A DNA stretch of 64,000 nucleotides. Origin: Myxococcales bacterium (GTDB lineage Bacteria > Myxococcota > Kuafuiibacteriia > Kuafuiibacteriales > Kuafuiibacteriaceae). The stretch lies in assembly GCA_019634385.1 (NCBI GenBank), contig JAHQVK010000121.1:1-64000 (forward strand). Reading direction: 5' to 3'. Positions 45,701 through 56,140 of this stretch are shown here, piece after piece. The notes below the pieces were generated by a model. That model did not search any database and was not told where the DNA came from. It was given only the letters and a program-made list of their open reading frames with translations. Numbering within the stretch: the first letter of the stretch is position 1; each line of letters opens with the position of its first letter. A program made the position numbers and the translations under genes.

Positions 45701-48373
45701 TTGGTAATCTACGGTCGACTCATGCGCACAAGAAACCCTGTGACGTGGCATTCAGGGCATTTTGGTTTCATGTCCGGCAAAGGCTACATGACTAGCCGAA
45801 CCCAGCAACGGTGGTTGTGCTTGGTGCTAGGAACCGTAATTACCCTTCCCTTTGCCCTGGCAGCTCATGAGCTCGCTCGGCTGAGAGGCGAGAATCTTCA
45901 TCAACGAACTATTCTGCGCACTCATCATGTCATCACCCACGTCGAAACCGAGCTCAATCTTCGCTTTGATCGACTTCGGGACCTGGCCGCCAAACTGGCA
46001 GAGAAAAAGATCTCCTCCGAAAAACAATTCTGGGACCAGGCCATGAGTCTTGTCCTTAAATTCACTGACCTAAAGTCTATAAAATGGATCGATAAGCAAA
46101 ATCGAGTTCGGTGGGTTGTGCTTCCAGAGAACCCCAACCAAGTGACCATAGCCGCCGATGCCGCAAGCTCCACCGACATACCCGTCACTCAAAGCCCCCA
46201 ACAACGTCGGCAGCCACGAGCCTCCGGTCTGATCAACTTAACTTTGGGCCGGCGAGGTTTCGCAGCCTATTTCCCCGTACTGAGAGGCCCTTTTCAGGGC
46301 ACGGTCAGTAGTGTCTTTGAGCTCGATTCGCTCCTTCAATCGCTGCTTCCAGATGAACTGCATAGCGACATCACCATCGCCCTCGTGGATAGTAACGAAA
46401 CGACGGTTCATGCCTATGGCCCTCCCCACGTTGAACGGGCTATCGGTATCCTCGGACAGGGATTCACACTCATCGTCTCACCAAAACTAGCTTACAAAAG
46501 CTACATAGACTTTGCGTCCTTGGGACTTCTACTCTTTGGCCTGTGTATTTCTGTCGTTACCGCTGGTTTGGCCTATCAGTTATTAGACAGCAGAGCCCAT
46601 CTGCTGGAAGAGCAGATGCAGCAAAGAAGCTTACTCGCCGCGGCGGCCGATCACATGCTCAGACTCGCTCCTGATTTATCCACTCTGGCATATCACCCAT
46701 CTCCCTATGATACTCAACACCTTCCCTGTCACTTACCTCCAGAGCAGTGGATGCCTCCAACGCTACAAAGCAGCATTGAGCAATCTATCTTGGAAGGGCA
46801 TATTATCGAAAGTGAGGAGGATATCGATAATCGTCATTACGAGGTTCGTATCGTTCCCGATACGGAACGACACCTCGTCCTGAGTCTACGAGATGTCACC
46901 GTTCGGATGGAACTTACGTCGCAGCACGTATTGTTGGCTCGGGTGATCGCATCAAGCGCGCATCTCGCCGCCGTTCTTGGACCAGACGGACGAGTGGAAT
47001 ACCTAAATCCTATCGGTCGCCAAATTCTTATTCTAGACAGCACGCCTCACCGGCTCGATGATATTTTGGAGCTGTCCGAAGATATTCTGTCTCCGCTCGA
47101 AGGTGCCGTATCCTGGTCTGGTCGACTCAACCTAAGAGCCAGTTCCGGAGAAGAAGTTCCTGTACACCTGACTTCTTTTGCCATCCCCACTGCGCATGGA
47201 CCTCGTCTCGGCCTAACGGCCGTTGATCTTCGTCAGACCGTTCAACTTGAGCAACAACTCGAGCAAGCCCACAAAATGGAGGCTCTAGGGACCCTTGCAG
47301 CGGGTGTCGCACATGACTTTAACAACGCCGTCACTGTATTTCAAACCGGAGTTGAACTCCTGGAGGGCATTGATAACATGCCCGAAGAGGCCCATGAGGA
47401 CCTCAGCTTACTACGCTCTGCTGCCTCTTCGGCCGCTAATGTCGCTAGCCAATTGCTCGCATTTGCCCGGCCAACTCGAAGTGCTACCCAGCCATTTATC
47501 CTAGATAAGGTCCTCAGCGCATCCGCCCAGATGATCGCTCGGTCCGTGCGAGCGGACATTGACATTGAGTGGTCACTACGGGCCAAGGATGCCCGAGTAC
47601 TAGGTGATCCCGGCGCTCTCCAACAAGCATTGCTCAATCTCGTCATCAATGCTCGTGACGCCATTCCCGCAACTGGTGTGATCGCGATTCACTCGGAAAT
47701 GGTCGTTCGAAATCATCAAGAGTTTGTGATTATCAAAGTCATAGATACCGGAACTGGAGTTCCCCTAGAGCTACAAAAGAAAATATTCGAACCATTCTTT
47801 ACCACCAAACCAAAAGGACAAGGCTCCGGCTTAGGTTTAGCTATGGTGCGAAGAGTCATCGACGGCTTCGAGGGGAATATATCCATTCAAAGCCAGTCAG
47901 GAGAAGGTACTAGCGTGGTGCTTGAACTGCCCACTCACCAACCAGAGGTTGAAGAGCTAACTCAATCCATAGATCTCCACCAGCAGCATTTCAGAGCGGC
48001 CCGAATCATTCTCGTTGAGGACGACCCACCCCTGCGAACATTAATCCAGCGCGGACTCAGTCAAGCGGGACACCAAGTAGAAGTAGCCACAGACGGAATT
48101 GAGGCCATAAAATTGCTCTCCGACCCCACCGACGTCCTAATTACCGACGTCATTATGCCCCGCATGGGCGGGGTGGAGCTCGCTCGGCGAGCCCGACGCG
48201 AAAACCCAGCTATCCATATCCTTCTCATTACCGGTCATCCCGAACTTCCTCCGGAGCACACGTTGCCACTAGGTGTCGAAATTATTCCAAAGCCCTTAGC
48301 TTTAGCTCATCTGCTCCGCACGGTGGACAAGCACGTTAGCTCAATGCCCAGAGCACCTACTGTACACATGTAG
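45701..48373 (+). CDS. Hybrid sensor histidine kinase/response regulator
   Basis: Periplasmic-like sensor, PAS, H-box LAAGVAHDFNNAVTVF, GTGVPLELQKKIFEPFFTTKPKGQGSGLGLAMV, receiver IILVEDDPPLRTLI, VLITDVIMPRMGG. Confidence 0.94.
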   Translation: MVIYGRLMRTRNPVTWHSGHFGFMSGKGYMTSRTQQRWLCLVLGTVITLPFALAAHELARLRGENLHQRTILRTHHVITHVETELNLRFDRLRDLAAKLAEKKISSEKQFWDQAMSLVLKFTDLKSIKWIDKQNRVRWVVLPENPNQVTIAADAASSTDIPVTQSPQQRRQPRASGLINLTLGRRGFAAYFPVLRGPFQGTVSSVFELDSLLQSLLPDELHSDITIALVDSNETTVHAYGPPHVERAIGILGQGFTLIVSPKLAYKSYIDFASLGLLLFGLCISVVTAGLAYQLLDSRAHLLEEQMQQRSLLAAAADHMLRLAPDLSTLAYHPSPYDTQHLPCHLPPEQWMPPTLQSSIEQSILEGHIIESEEDIDNRHYEVRIVPDTERHLVLSLRDVTVRMELTSQHVLLARVIASSAHLAAVLGPDGRVEYLNPIGRQILILDSTPHRLDDILELSEDILSPLEGAVSWSGRLNLRASSGEEVPVHLTSFAIPTAHGPRLGLTAVDLRQTVQLEQQLEQAHKMEALGTLAAGVAHDFNNAVTVFQTGVELLEGIDNMPEEAHEDLSLLRSAASSAANVASQLLAFARPTRSATQPFILDKVLSASAQMIARSVRADIDIEWSLRAKDARVLGDPGALQQALLNLVINARDAIPATGVIAIHSEMVVRNHQEFVIIKVIDTGTGVPLELQKKIFEPFFTTKPKGQGSGLGLAMVRRVIDGFEGNISIQSQSGEGTSVVLELPTHQPEVEELTQSIDLHQQHFRAARIILVEDDPPLRTLIQRGLSQAGHQVEVATDGIEAIKLLSDPTDVLITDVIMPRMGGVELARRARRENPAIHILLITGHPELPPEHTLPLGVEIIPKPLALAHLLRTVDKHVSSMPRAPTVHM

Positions 48374-49176
48374 CGTTATCTGCCTTAACTATTGAGCGGC
48401 TCAACCTCTGAATGTCTCACAGCAACCAAAATCCGACATACGCTGCTCGTGATTGCGCTGAGTCCGTACAACCACAGAAATTCCTGGGTAGCTAGGGTTA
48501 TGTGTTCTTACGAGATAAAGCGCCTATAGAGATCTAATCGATGAAGTCTATAAAGCACGGGGAGCTAAGCACGGGGCGCTGGACCCAAAAGTGACTGTAG
48601 ATCAATGTAGTGTTATACATTGAGGACATTAATATCCTGAGTCGATAGTCTCGCGTCGTTCTGAGAGGCCTGGTGTTCGCCTGAAGAACATCCATATTCC
48701 TTGATATGTCACCAATAACGGCAGGCACTAGAAGCAACATCAGCCGATTGCTAAAATTACTGACTTGGGGCAAAACGTCCCGGGATCAGCTTGGAACTAT
48801 TGCGGATATCTTGGTTTCAAAGAGTATTCAGCATCGTAAGGGGGCCGGTTAGCTACTGGTGGCCCAGGGGTCAAAGCGACCCACAAACATACAAAAGAGA
48901 GAATCACCCAACCTCCAGCTCTCACCGGCAACGCGACCGGCATCAGGCACTAAGCCAAACCTCTTCATTCCCGCAATGGATTTTCTTCTACGATCGAGAC
49001 GGTTCGTTCAGGGACATTCATAGGCAGGTTAATCCAAAATACGATCGCATAGTCCTTAGCAGACGACGGAAGAGTCTGTCGTGACCTAAAACAGCGATTC
49101 ATGGTCAGAGGCAATTCAAGTTGTATCTGCTAGCAACATCTCGACACAGGGGTTCGAGTCGGCTAATCCAATAGTC

Positions 49177-49509
49177 ATGGCTTTTGTAGTGACCGAACCC
49201 TGCATTAAGTGCAAGTTCACCGACTGCGTTGATGTCTGCCCTGTTGATTGCTTCCACTCTGGAGCAAACTTTGTGGCTATCGACCCCGATGAGTGCATTG
49301 ACTGCGGGGCCTGTGAACCTGAATGTCCAACCTCAGCCATTTACGCTCAAGAGGACGTACCAGAAAAATGGTCAGAATTCGTTGAGCTAAATGCTCAGTA
49401 TGCTAAGGCTTGGCCCAGCGTCAGTGGCAAACAAACACCTCTTCCCACTGCTGAGGAGTTCAAGGCAGTGGAGGGCAAACGCGATCAGTTGGATCCTAAT
49501 CCAGGCTGA
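49177..49509 (+). CDS. fdxA: 7Fe/8Fe-type ferredoxin (FdxA-like)
   Basis: [55 protein letters not shown]. Confidence 0.96.
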   Translation: MAFVVTEPCIKCKFTDCVDVCPVDCFHSGANFVAIDPDECIDCGACEPECPTSAIYAQEDVPEKWSEFVELNAQYAKAWPSVSGKQTPLPTAEEFKAVEGKRDQLDPNPG

Positions 49510-49514
49510 TTGTG

Positions 49515-49573
49515 CGCCTACGCGTGACGCGTAGGCGAGCCCCACACACCGCCGCGCAAATAATTTTGCGCGG
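49515..49573. terminator. Two adjacent perfect hairpins between fdxA and the methyltransferase gene
   Basis: cgcctacgcg-tga-cgcgtaggcg (49515-49537) and ccgcgcaaa-taat-tttgcgcgg (49552-49573). Confidence 0.65.
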
Positions 49574-49619
49574 CCAACACCGCCCATATATGCGAAGACC
49601 CCAAACAGAGATAGTTAAT

Positions 49620-50786
49620 ATGATCCGCCTTATAGGATCTGGTGGAGCAAATCGCGCTATGGAGGTTGAAGTAAAGCGCCTCTCAAAGCGGGCCATAGGG
49701 GGGCATCTTCCTAAAGCGCATCGTAAAGACGGTCAAAATCTTAGATATCCGTTCGATAGTAGTCTTGCCTGGCTCGCGGTACGCTACGCGCGTACGCCGT
49801 CAAGAGTTGTCTGGGATCTATTTGAAACCACCGCTTCCCGGTTGGAACCGCTGTATGATGCGATCTTCTCGCATATCAGCGCGTCCAAACCAACATGGCT
49901 TGTGGACAAACTTCGTTTTACGGTCGAGGTCAATCACGCTCATGATTTTCCGGCAAGTCCTCTACAGGTTCGAGGGACAGTAAAAAATGCGATCGTTGAT
50001 GCTGCATCACACCTGGGTTTAAGCCTGAGCCTAGACCCTAAACATCCACAGCTTGTTTTCCGTGTCGAAGCAAATGCAGATCGCACCCTTATTTCCCTGG
50101 ATCTTGCCGGCAGGAGCCTCCATCGCCGGGGTCAGCGAACATGGACGAGCGAAGCTAGCCTGAAGGAGACCCTTGCCGCCCAGATGTTGATCTTGGCTCG
50201 CTGGGACCCACGCTCAGAGGCTCTATTAGATCCAATGACCGGTGCCGGTACCCTAGTCCTTGAAGCCGTGGGCTCTGCTCAGGGGCGGGCCACATGGCCT
50301 CCGGATGAACAACCGGTAGCGTCTAATTTTCCACCATTTGCCGAGCTGACCCTCGACCGCCCCGATCTCTTCCCAGGCGAGCTCCCTCCTCTGACCGCAA
50401 TTGAGGTCCACACCCCAACGTACCGAAGCCTTGAGCGCAACATTAAGAATGCGGAACTCGCAACTGACATTCGCCTACTTCATGGCGACTTTAGAGACAT
50501 GCGGAGCGACCAGCTCTGGCCCGGCCAATCCCCACCTAGCCGTGGACTCGTGATCGTTAATCCTCCTTATGGAGAACGTCTGGAGCAGGGGAGAGGATAC
50601 GCTCCTGAACTGGAAGAATTATACGTTGACCTCCGCGATTGGTGGTTGGAACTTGACGGAGAGTGGCGACTCGCTATCCTCGGACCCGGTCGTTTGTTGA
50701 AATCTATTCTAGGTCATCAAGCTCAGCTTGATAAACCCATGAAGAACGGCCCCCTTTCAGTAAGTTTACTCGTTTACTCAAAGTAG
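49620..50786 (+). CDS. THUMP-domain RNA methyltransferase (RlmL/TrmN-like; ORF opens at 49512)
   Basis: RFTVEVNHAHDFPASPLQVRGTVKNAIVDA; LLDPMTGAGTLVLEAV; VIVNPPYGERLEQG. Confidence 0.92.
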   Translation: MIRLIGSGGANRAMEVEVKRLSKRAIGGHLPKAHRKDGQNLRYPFDSSLAWLAVRYARTPSRVVWDLFETTASRLEPLYDAIFSHISASKPTWLVDKLRFTVEVNHAHDFPASPLQVRGTVKNAIVDAASHLGLSLSLDPKHPQLVFRVEANADRTLISLDLAGRSLHRRGQRTWTSEASLKETLAAQMLILARWDPRSEALLDPMTGAGTLVLEAVGSAQGRATWPPDEQPVASNFPPFAELTLDRPDLFPGELPPLTAIEVHTPTYRSLERNIKNAELATDIRLLHGDFRDMRSDQLWPGQSPPSRGLVIVNPPYGERLEQGRGYAPELEELYVDLRDWWLELDGEWRLAILGPGRLLKSILGHQAQLDKPMKNGPLSVSLLVYSK

Positions 50787-50802
50787 CTCGCGCTCTTTCG
50801 CC

Positions 50803-51594
50803 ATGCCCTTTAGAAATCACATAGTCTGGGTGACCGGTGCATCTTCAGGTATTGGTGAAGCCATATGCCGTGCATTTGCTCAACAAGGCGCACGAGTCGT
50901 CCTCAGTGCTCGGCGCGGTAAGGAGCTCGAACGCATACGGCGCACGCTGCCCTCTCCGAATGATCACTTAGTCTATACTATGGACTTGTCCCGTCGTTTG
51001 AACTGGGAAGAGGCAGCTACGATCGTGCAAGCCCAATGTGGACCCATTGACATTTTTGTCCATTCTTGCGGACGGAGTCAGCGAAGCTCAGCCCATGAAA
51101 CGACCATGGATGTTGATCGCCAACTCATGGAACTCAACTATTTTTCCGCGGTGGGGCTCACTAAAGCATTGTTACCCTCCATGATACAGCGGGGCAGAGG
51201 ACATTTGGTTCCTATTAGCAGCGTCTCCGGGAGAGTCAGCCCCCCCTTTCGCTCCGCTTATGCTGCATCTAAGCATGCTCTCCACGGATTCTTTGATGCC
51301 ATTCGCGCTGAAAACCACCACAACGGCATTAAGGTTACTATCATCTGCCCAGGCTATGTGCGCACCCATCTGTCGGAAAACGCCGCGACACACACCCTAG
51401 AACCTTACGGACAAATGGACGCCACAACCGCTCGAGGCATCTCTCCCGAGAGGTGCGCCCAGCGAGTACTCAAGGGAATTGCTCGTTGCGAGGAAGAAGT
51501 TCTAGTGGGTGGCCGAGAAACCTGGGCCGTGTACCTCAAATGCCTCGCGCCTAGGCTTCTTTCCAGAATAATTCGGCGCGGAAATCGCCCCTGA
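50803..51594 (+). CDS. Short-chain dehydrogenase/reductase
   Basis: VWVTGASSGIGEAICRAFA; SSVSGRVSPPFRSAYAASKHAL (S-YxxxK). Confidence 0.94.
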   Translation: MPFRNHIVWVTGASSGIGEAICRAFAQQGARVVLSARRGKELERIRRTLPSPNDHLVYTMDLSRRLNWEEAATIVQAQCGPIDIFVHSCGRSQRSSAHETTMDVDRQLMELNYFSAVGLTKALLPSMIQRGRGHLVPISSVSGRVSPPFRSAYAASKHALHGFFDAIRAENHHNGIKVTIICPGYVRTHLSENAATHTLEPYGQMDATTARGISPERCAQRVLKGIARCEEEVLVGGRETWAVYLKCLAPRLLSRIIRRGNRP

Positions 51595-51660
51595 CCCTGC
51601 TGGTGGTCCACAACCTCAACACTCTTCCCCAAGCCCTATCGTTACCATCAGCGGTGAAAC

Positions 51661-51754
51661 GGCTGAATGTTCAGACTCGGAGATAGGCTGGCACGATACC
51701 TGTTGACGGAAAGGCCACCGAGTCCGGGGAACCGTCGAGCCCCGAACATTCAGC
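51661..51754. repeat. Structured inverted-repeat element (~94 bp)
   Basis: gctgaatgttc ... gaacattcagc outer 11-bp IR; inner actcgg ... ccgagt. Confidence 0.7.
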
Positions 51755-51801
51755 TAAACCAAGGGACAAATCATAGATCCAGTCGGATGCTAAGGACGCC
51801 C

Positions 51802-52062
51802 TCACAGACGTTTTATTTGGCTGAGTAGCGCCCCATGGAAAAACCGATGGAAAGAGGGTTGTTCAACCCGGTCAAAAAGCTGCTGGGCATCAATATCCCA
51901 CAGACGGGGACCCAAAAAGCGCTTGTGGGCCTCGATCAGCAAACCTTCGTCGTAGCCCAGCTCTAGAGCAACCCAAACGCTTTTTTCCGTCAGCACACGA
52001 TAGCGGCAAATCGCGTTGTGAAAGTAGTAGTTTGGCTTTCCGTCCGACTCAAAGGCGTTCAA
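51802..52062 (-). CDS. Small hypothetical protein
   Basis: 86-aa ORF MNAFESDGKPNYYFHNAICRYRVLTEKSVWVALELGYDEGLLIEAHKRF, protein-like composition; divergent from endonuclease I. Confidence 0.5.
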   Translation of the reverse strand: MNAFESDGKPNYYFHNAICRYRVLTEKSVWVALELGYDEGLLIEAHKRFLGPRLWDIDAQQLFDRVEQPSFHRFFHGALLSQIKRL

Positions 52063-52073
52063 ACTGAGACCCC

Positions 52074-52871
52074 ATGCGCAATACCCTCAAGAAGCTTCTT
52101 CCTGTTGTCGCGCTGATCGTCGTCATCCTTGCGAAATGGCTTGAAATTGATCTGCCCTTGGAGCAGGAAGCTCCCACGAATCCGGAAGCTCCCACGGAGC
52201 CCATCCCCACCGGAGGTCCTCGAACGTACCGTTCAGCAAAAAAGTACTTATACCGACTCTTCCCTGGTCCTGGCAAAACCCTTTATTGCGAGTGCCACTA
52301 CAACGTTGAGCACGAGGTAGATCCGGCAGCCTGCGGATTGCCCGAAGATCTCTCAGACTCACAGCGAAGTCGTCGTGTTGAATGGGAGCATGTTGTGCCG
52401 GCATCGGCGTTCGGGGATACCTTTGCGGCCTGGCAGGAAGGGCATCCAGAGTGCGGTGACCAACAAGGTCGATCATGCGCCCGAAAAGTATCTGACCTAT
52501 TCAATCGGATGGAAGCTAATCTGTACAATCTCCGACCTTCGGTAGGCTCAGTAAATAGCCAACGTAGTAACCGGGCAATGAGCGCCATTCCCGGGCAGAG
52601 TTACCAAGGCAAGTGCAATCTCGAAATTCAAAACGATGAAGTTGAGCCACGAGACGAAATTAAGGGAGATATTGCCCGCATATATCTATACATGGATCAG
52701 ACCTACCCTCACCGAAACGTGATTCGGCCGGAGCACCACAGTGAATACCTATATTGGGACCAGCAAGATCCAGTCACCCCTGCCGAGTGTGCGCTTGTTA
52801 GGGAAATAGCCCCAATGCAGGAACACGTAAACAAAGTCGTCGAATCTCGGTGCGTAGAGGCTGGGCTCTGA
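52074..52871 (+). CDS. Endonuclease I (EndA/NucM family)
   Basis: RRVEWEHVVPASAFG; DLFNRMEANLYNLRPSVGSVNSQRSN; signal-like N-terminus. Confidence 0.93.
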   Translation: MRNTLKKLLPVVALIVVILAKWLEIDLPLEQEAPTNPEAPTEPIPTGGPRTYRSAKKYLYRLFPGPGKTLYCECHYNVEHEVDPAACGLPEDLSDSQRSRRVEWEHVVPASAFGDTFAAWQEGHPECGDQQGRSCARKVSDLFNRMEANLYNLRPSVGSVNSQRSNRAMSAIPGQSYQGKCNLEIQNDEVEPRDEIKGDIARIYLYMDQTYPHRNVIRPEHHSEYLYWDQQDPVTPAECALVREIAPMQEHVNKVVESRCVEAGL

Positions 52872-53196
52872 AAATCATCCCCAGCTTTTTTGCCGCCACT
52901 CAGAGCACACAGTATAACCAACCTGAGGATATCCTCCCGCAAAACATCTTGTCCCAACAAAAGCCGGCCCGCGGGCGAGCTGGATCCTCTGTCCTCTTGC
53001 TTCATTCGCTAGAAAGCATCTCGGAAACTGATCCGACACCAAAACTCAACATCCTACGGGGCCACGCCGCGGAACTCGGTGGGAAAGACCCCGCCCTCCT
53101 GCAAGGAGATACAGCCGTACCGTGCTGCTCAACCTCTTGAAGAGTCTGTTGTGGTACAATAGACTCAATCCAAGCAGATTTGGCCAAATCTCACCT

Positions 53197-54285
53197 TTAA
53201 CCATATATACGCATGAATTCATTCATAAACTGAGCAAGTCTCTCAACTCCTTCCACCGAGATCACGTTGTAAATCGAGGCACGAATACCTCCCACCGCTC
53301 GATGGCCTTTCAACCCTATGAGACCAGCCTGGGCCGCTCGTTCGATAAACACTGGCTCTAGTTTTGTCGATGACAAGCGGAACACTATATTCATTACCGA
53401 GCGTGAAGTCTTTTCCACCGCGGAGTAGTAAAAACCTCCGCTAGCATCAATTGTCTCATACAACCGGCGTGCTTTTTTACGATTCCGCATCTCCATCGCT
53501 GATACCCCCCCCTGGTCCTTTAGCCAATCAAGTACATTCCTGGTCAAATAAACAGCAAACGTCGGGGGGGTATGTAGCAATGAGTTTGCTCGCGCATGAG
53601 CGGCCAATCGAAAAATATCCGGGAGTTTTTGACTGCATCTTTCGAGTATATCATGCTTCACAATCACAATAACCACGCCGCTGGGCCCGAGATTTTTTTG
53701 AGCACCAGCATATATTATTCCAAACCTAGATATATCTAATGGCTTGGACATAATATCTGACGACATGTCCACAACCAATGGAACCTCCCCACAAGCCGGG
53801 ACTTCGTGAAACTGTGTCCCTACAGCTGTATTATTAGATGTGAGATGCACATAAGCGGCCTGAGGATCGATCGATAACTCCGCTGCGGTTGGCACTCGAA
53901 TAAACTGCCCGTTAACTTCGCCCGTCCCCGCCACACGCACCGGCCCCACCTGTCGGGCCGCCTCATAGGCTTTTGTTGACCATATGCCTGTATTAACATA
54001 ATCCGCACTCGTGGTGGTCGACAGGAGATTAAGAGGGAGCAATCCGAACATCCCAGTAGCGCCCCCTTGGAGAAAAAGGACCTCGTGACTACGCGGCACG
54101 TCTAAGAGAGAACGCACTCGCTCCAACGCCTGTTCATGAACCTCTCGGTACTCAGGTCCACGGTGGGACAGCTCCATAATCGAAGCCCCGATCCCCTGAT
54201 AGTCAAGAAGCTCTTGCTGCGCGCGTCTCAAAGCTGGAGTAGGCATGCTCGCTGGTCCCGCACAAAAGTTAACAACATCTCTCAC
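53197..54285 (-). CDS. serC: Phosphoserine aminotransferase
   Basis: NFCAGPASMPTPALRRAQQELLDYQGIGASIMELSHRGPEY; YAGAQKNLGPSGVVIVIVK; GHRAVGGIRASIYN. Confidence 0.96.
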   Translation of the reverse strand: MRDVVNFCAGPASMPTPALRRAQQELLDYQGIGASIMELSHRGPEYREVHEQALERVRSLLDVPRSHEVLFLQGGATGMFGLLPLNLLSTTTSADYVNTGIWSTKAYEAARQVGPVRVAGTGEVNGQFIRVPTAAELSIDPQAAYVHLTSNNTAVGTQFHEVPACGEVPLVVDMSSDIMSKPLDISRFGIIYAGAQKNLGPSGVVIVIVKHDILERCSQKLPDIFRLAAHARANSLLHTPPTFAVYLTRNVLDWLKDQGGVSAMEMRNRKKARRLYETIDASGGFYYSAVEKTSRSVMNIVFRLSSTKLEPVFIERAAQAGLIGLKGHRAVGGIRASIYNVISVEGVERLAQFMNEFMRIYG

Positions 54286-54334
54286 GCCCCAAATATACCA
54301 CGAGGCCCCGACTGTTCAGTTACACTGCCCACCC

Positions 54335-55573
54335 GTGGGGTGGTTCAAAGCAATTGCGCTACTAGGCTATTTTCGGCGGCTGAGACTCCGCTGGCTGACT
54401 CAACAACTCGAGGCCTCTAGGGATAAATCCCTACAGTGGGGACCCGACGTTACCACCAATATGGTCCTAGAGCGCACCTGTCGGCAATTTCAACTATCTC
54501 GCCGCGATAGGGGACCAGTAACCCATCTAGATGGTCAACATCGTCAACTGTTGGTTCATGTGGAACTTCACCGGATACCTAACCCGAACCGCGAATCTCG
54601 ATACCTACGAGATAAACCCCGCCCCCGATATCGTCAGTACATCACCCTAGAAAACCCCGAATCCCTGCTTCCCCTAGGCCTTCGCTTAGTACCCAAAACT
54701 ATGGGAACCGAGTCACCCAATTACCTCACCGGCGATGACTTCTTTGACAAGCAAGTCATTATCCATGGTCCGGAGATAGAGGCTCTTGCCTTTCTTTCCG
54801 CAGAAATACGCGCCGCTGTACTCAATCTAGGTGGCCAACTCACGATCGCCGACCACAAAATCGTTTGGCAAGCCCCTCGAGCACCAGTCTTTCTTGAACA
54901 AGCCCTACGAAGCTTGCTGAGTATCTCCCACCATCTCACAGCCATTCAACACTCACATATCCGTGCCCTGCAGCACCAAGTCGAAAAAGACCCAAATGCC
55001 GGTGTACGATTTAGGTCTTTTCAGACCCTTTCTCGCCATTTCGCAGACTCCCCCATCCTACTGGAAACAGCCCGGACCGTGCTCACTGATCGCTTTCCCG
55101 ACCTTCGCTTTGTTGCCGCCATGACCTTGGAGCAAAACGAAAGCAGACCAGTGCTTATCCAACTCCTACAATCCCCATCTCTGCCTCATAGCCAGCGGCT
55201 GACAATTATAGAGAAGTTCATAGATGAACCGGAGATCATGGAAGCTCCCTTGATTGAGCTACTGCAGCGGTCTCTATCTTATGGAGGCAAAATTTCGTCT
55301 ACAGACACCAGATCATTGATCAGCGCCCTCCAGTTCTTAGGCTCATACGGCAGTATCCAAGCTATACCCACCGTCCAAAAATATGACGACACTACAATTA
55401 GTGACGAGATCTCCAGTGTAGCAAAACGCTCTTTTGCAAAGCTCCTCCAACGACATCCTCAACTCGGAACTGGACATGTATCTCTAACGTCACAGACCTC
55501 AGGTGCCATGAGTTACCCAACCACTGCCGACTGCTCAGAACCTAAGGAAAAAAAGAGAGAAACGGAGCCCTAA
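54335..55573 (+). CDS. Hypothetical protein with HEAT-like region (ORF opens at 54245; start uncertain)
   Basis: Alpha-helical repeats: HQVEKDPNAGVRFRSFQTLSRHFADSPILLETARTVLTDRFPDLRFVAAMTLEQ. Confidence 0.7.
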   Translation: MGWFKAIALLGYFRRLRLRWLTQQLEASRDKSLQWGPDVTTNMVLERTCRQFQLSRRDRGPVTHLDGQHRQLLVHVELHRIPNPNRESRYLRDKPRPRYRQYITLENPESLLPLGLRLVPKTMGTESPNYLTGDDFFDKQVIIHGPEIEALAFLSAEIRAAVLNLGGQLTIADHKIVWQAPRAPVFLEQALRSLLSISHHLTAIQHSHIRALQHQVEKDPNAGVRFRSFQTLSRHFADSPILLETARTVLTDRFPDLRFVAAMTLEQNESRPVLIQLLQSPSLPHSQRLTIIEKFIDEPEIMEAPLIELLQRSLSYGGKISSTDTRSLISALQFLGSYGSIQAIPTVQKYDDTTISDEISSVAKRSFAKLLQRHPQLGTGHVSLTSQTSGAMSYPTTADCSEPKEKKRETEP

Positions 55574-56130
55574 ACTTGCGTATTCAGGGTTTGCTTGACC
55601 GCTGAAGTGCCTTTTTCTACGAGCTTGGACATTAATTCCAACTGGTGACTACAACGATAAACACCCGCCTGCAATACTAACAAGTCTTGATTCGAAAATT
55701 TCCTACCCGACAGTGCCAACTGAATCAGTTTATCTATCGTCTGCTGACTTTGAACCACATCTTCGAGCATCTGCTTTAGTGTATTTTCATACGAGAGAGC
55801 ATCAATAGACGACGACGGGGGTAATATATCTGAAAGCTGTGGTCCCCGAGACTCAGAGACTTTGAGCACCCGTTGTTCGTCGCGACTCGTCAAAACCGCT
55901 ACTTGCTCATGCTCCAGCCCGTCCTGGGCCTTCACGACCCGCTTTCCCTCCACACCAACCCGAGAGGATCCTACGGTTAGGTGGCTCCGTTCGCGAACCA
56001 GAAATTCTGCAAACGAGACCTGAGTTGGAGATGCTTTCTCCCGTTTTTCCACTCGATGAGCCTGCTTGAGCACGGAACCCACCGACTGGACCATACTCTC
56101 TCCGGGAGCGCCTGAGATACCCATACCCAA
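55570..56130 (-). CDS. Type III secretion inner-rod (SctI/YscI)-like protein
   Basis: C-terminus NQDLLVLQAGVYRCSHQLELMSKLVEKGTSAVKQTLNTQV has the inner-rod pattern. Confidence 0.65.
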   Translation of the reverse strand: MGMGISGAPGESMVQSVGSVLKQAHRVEKREKASPTQVSFAEFLVRERSHLTVGSSRVGVEGKRVVKAQDGLEHEQVAVLTSRDEQRVLKVSESRGPQLSDILPPSSSIDALSYENTLKQMLEDVVQSQQTIDKLIQLALSGRKFSNQDLLVLQAGVYRCSHQLELMSKLVEKGTSAVKQTLNTQV

Positions 56131-56140
56131 ATTATCGGTA

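Noticed and set aside
49130-49170. ggttcgagtc ... atcca resembling a tRNA T-arm and CCA end
   Set aside because: Flanking bases do not form the T-stem or acceptor stem, and no anticodon arm is seen.
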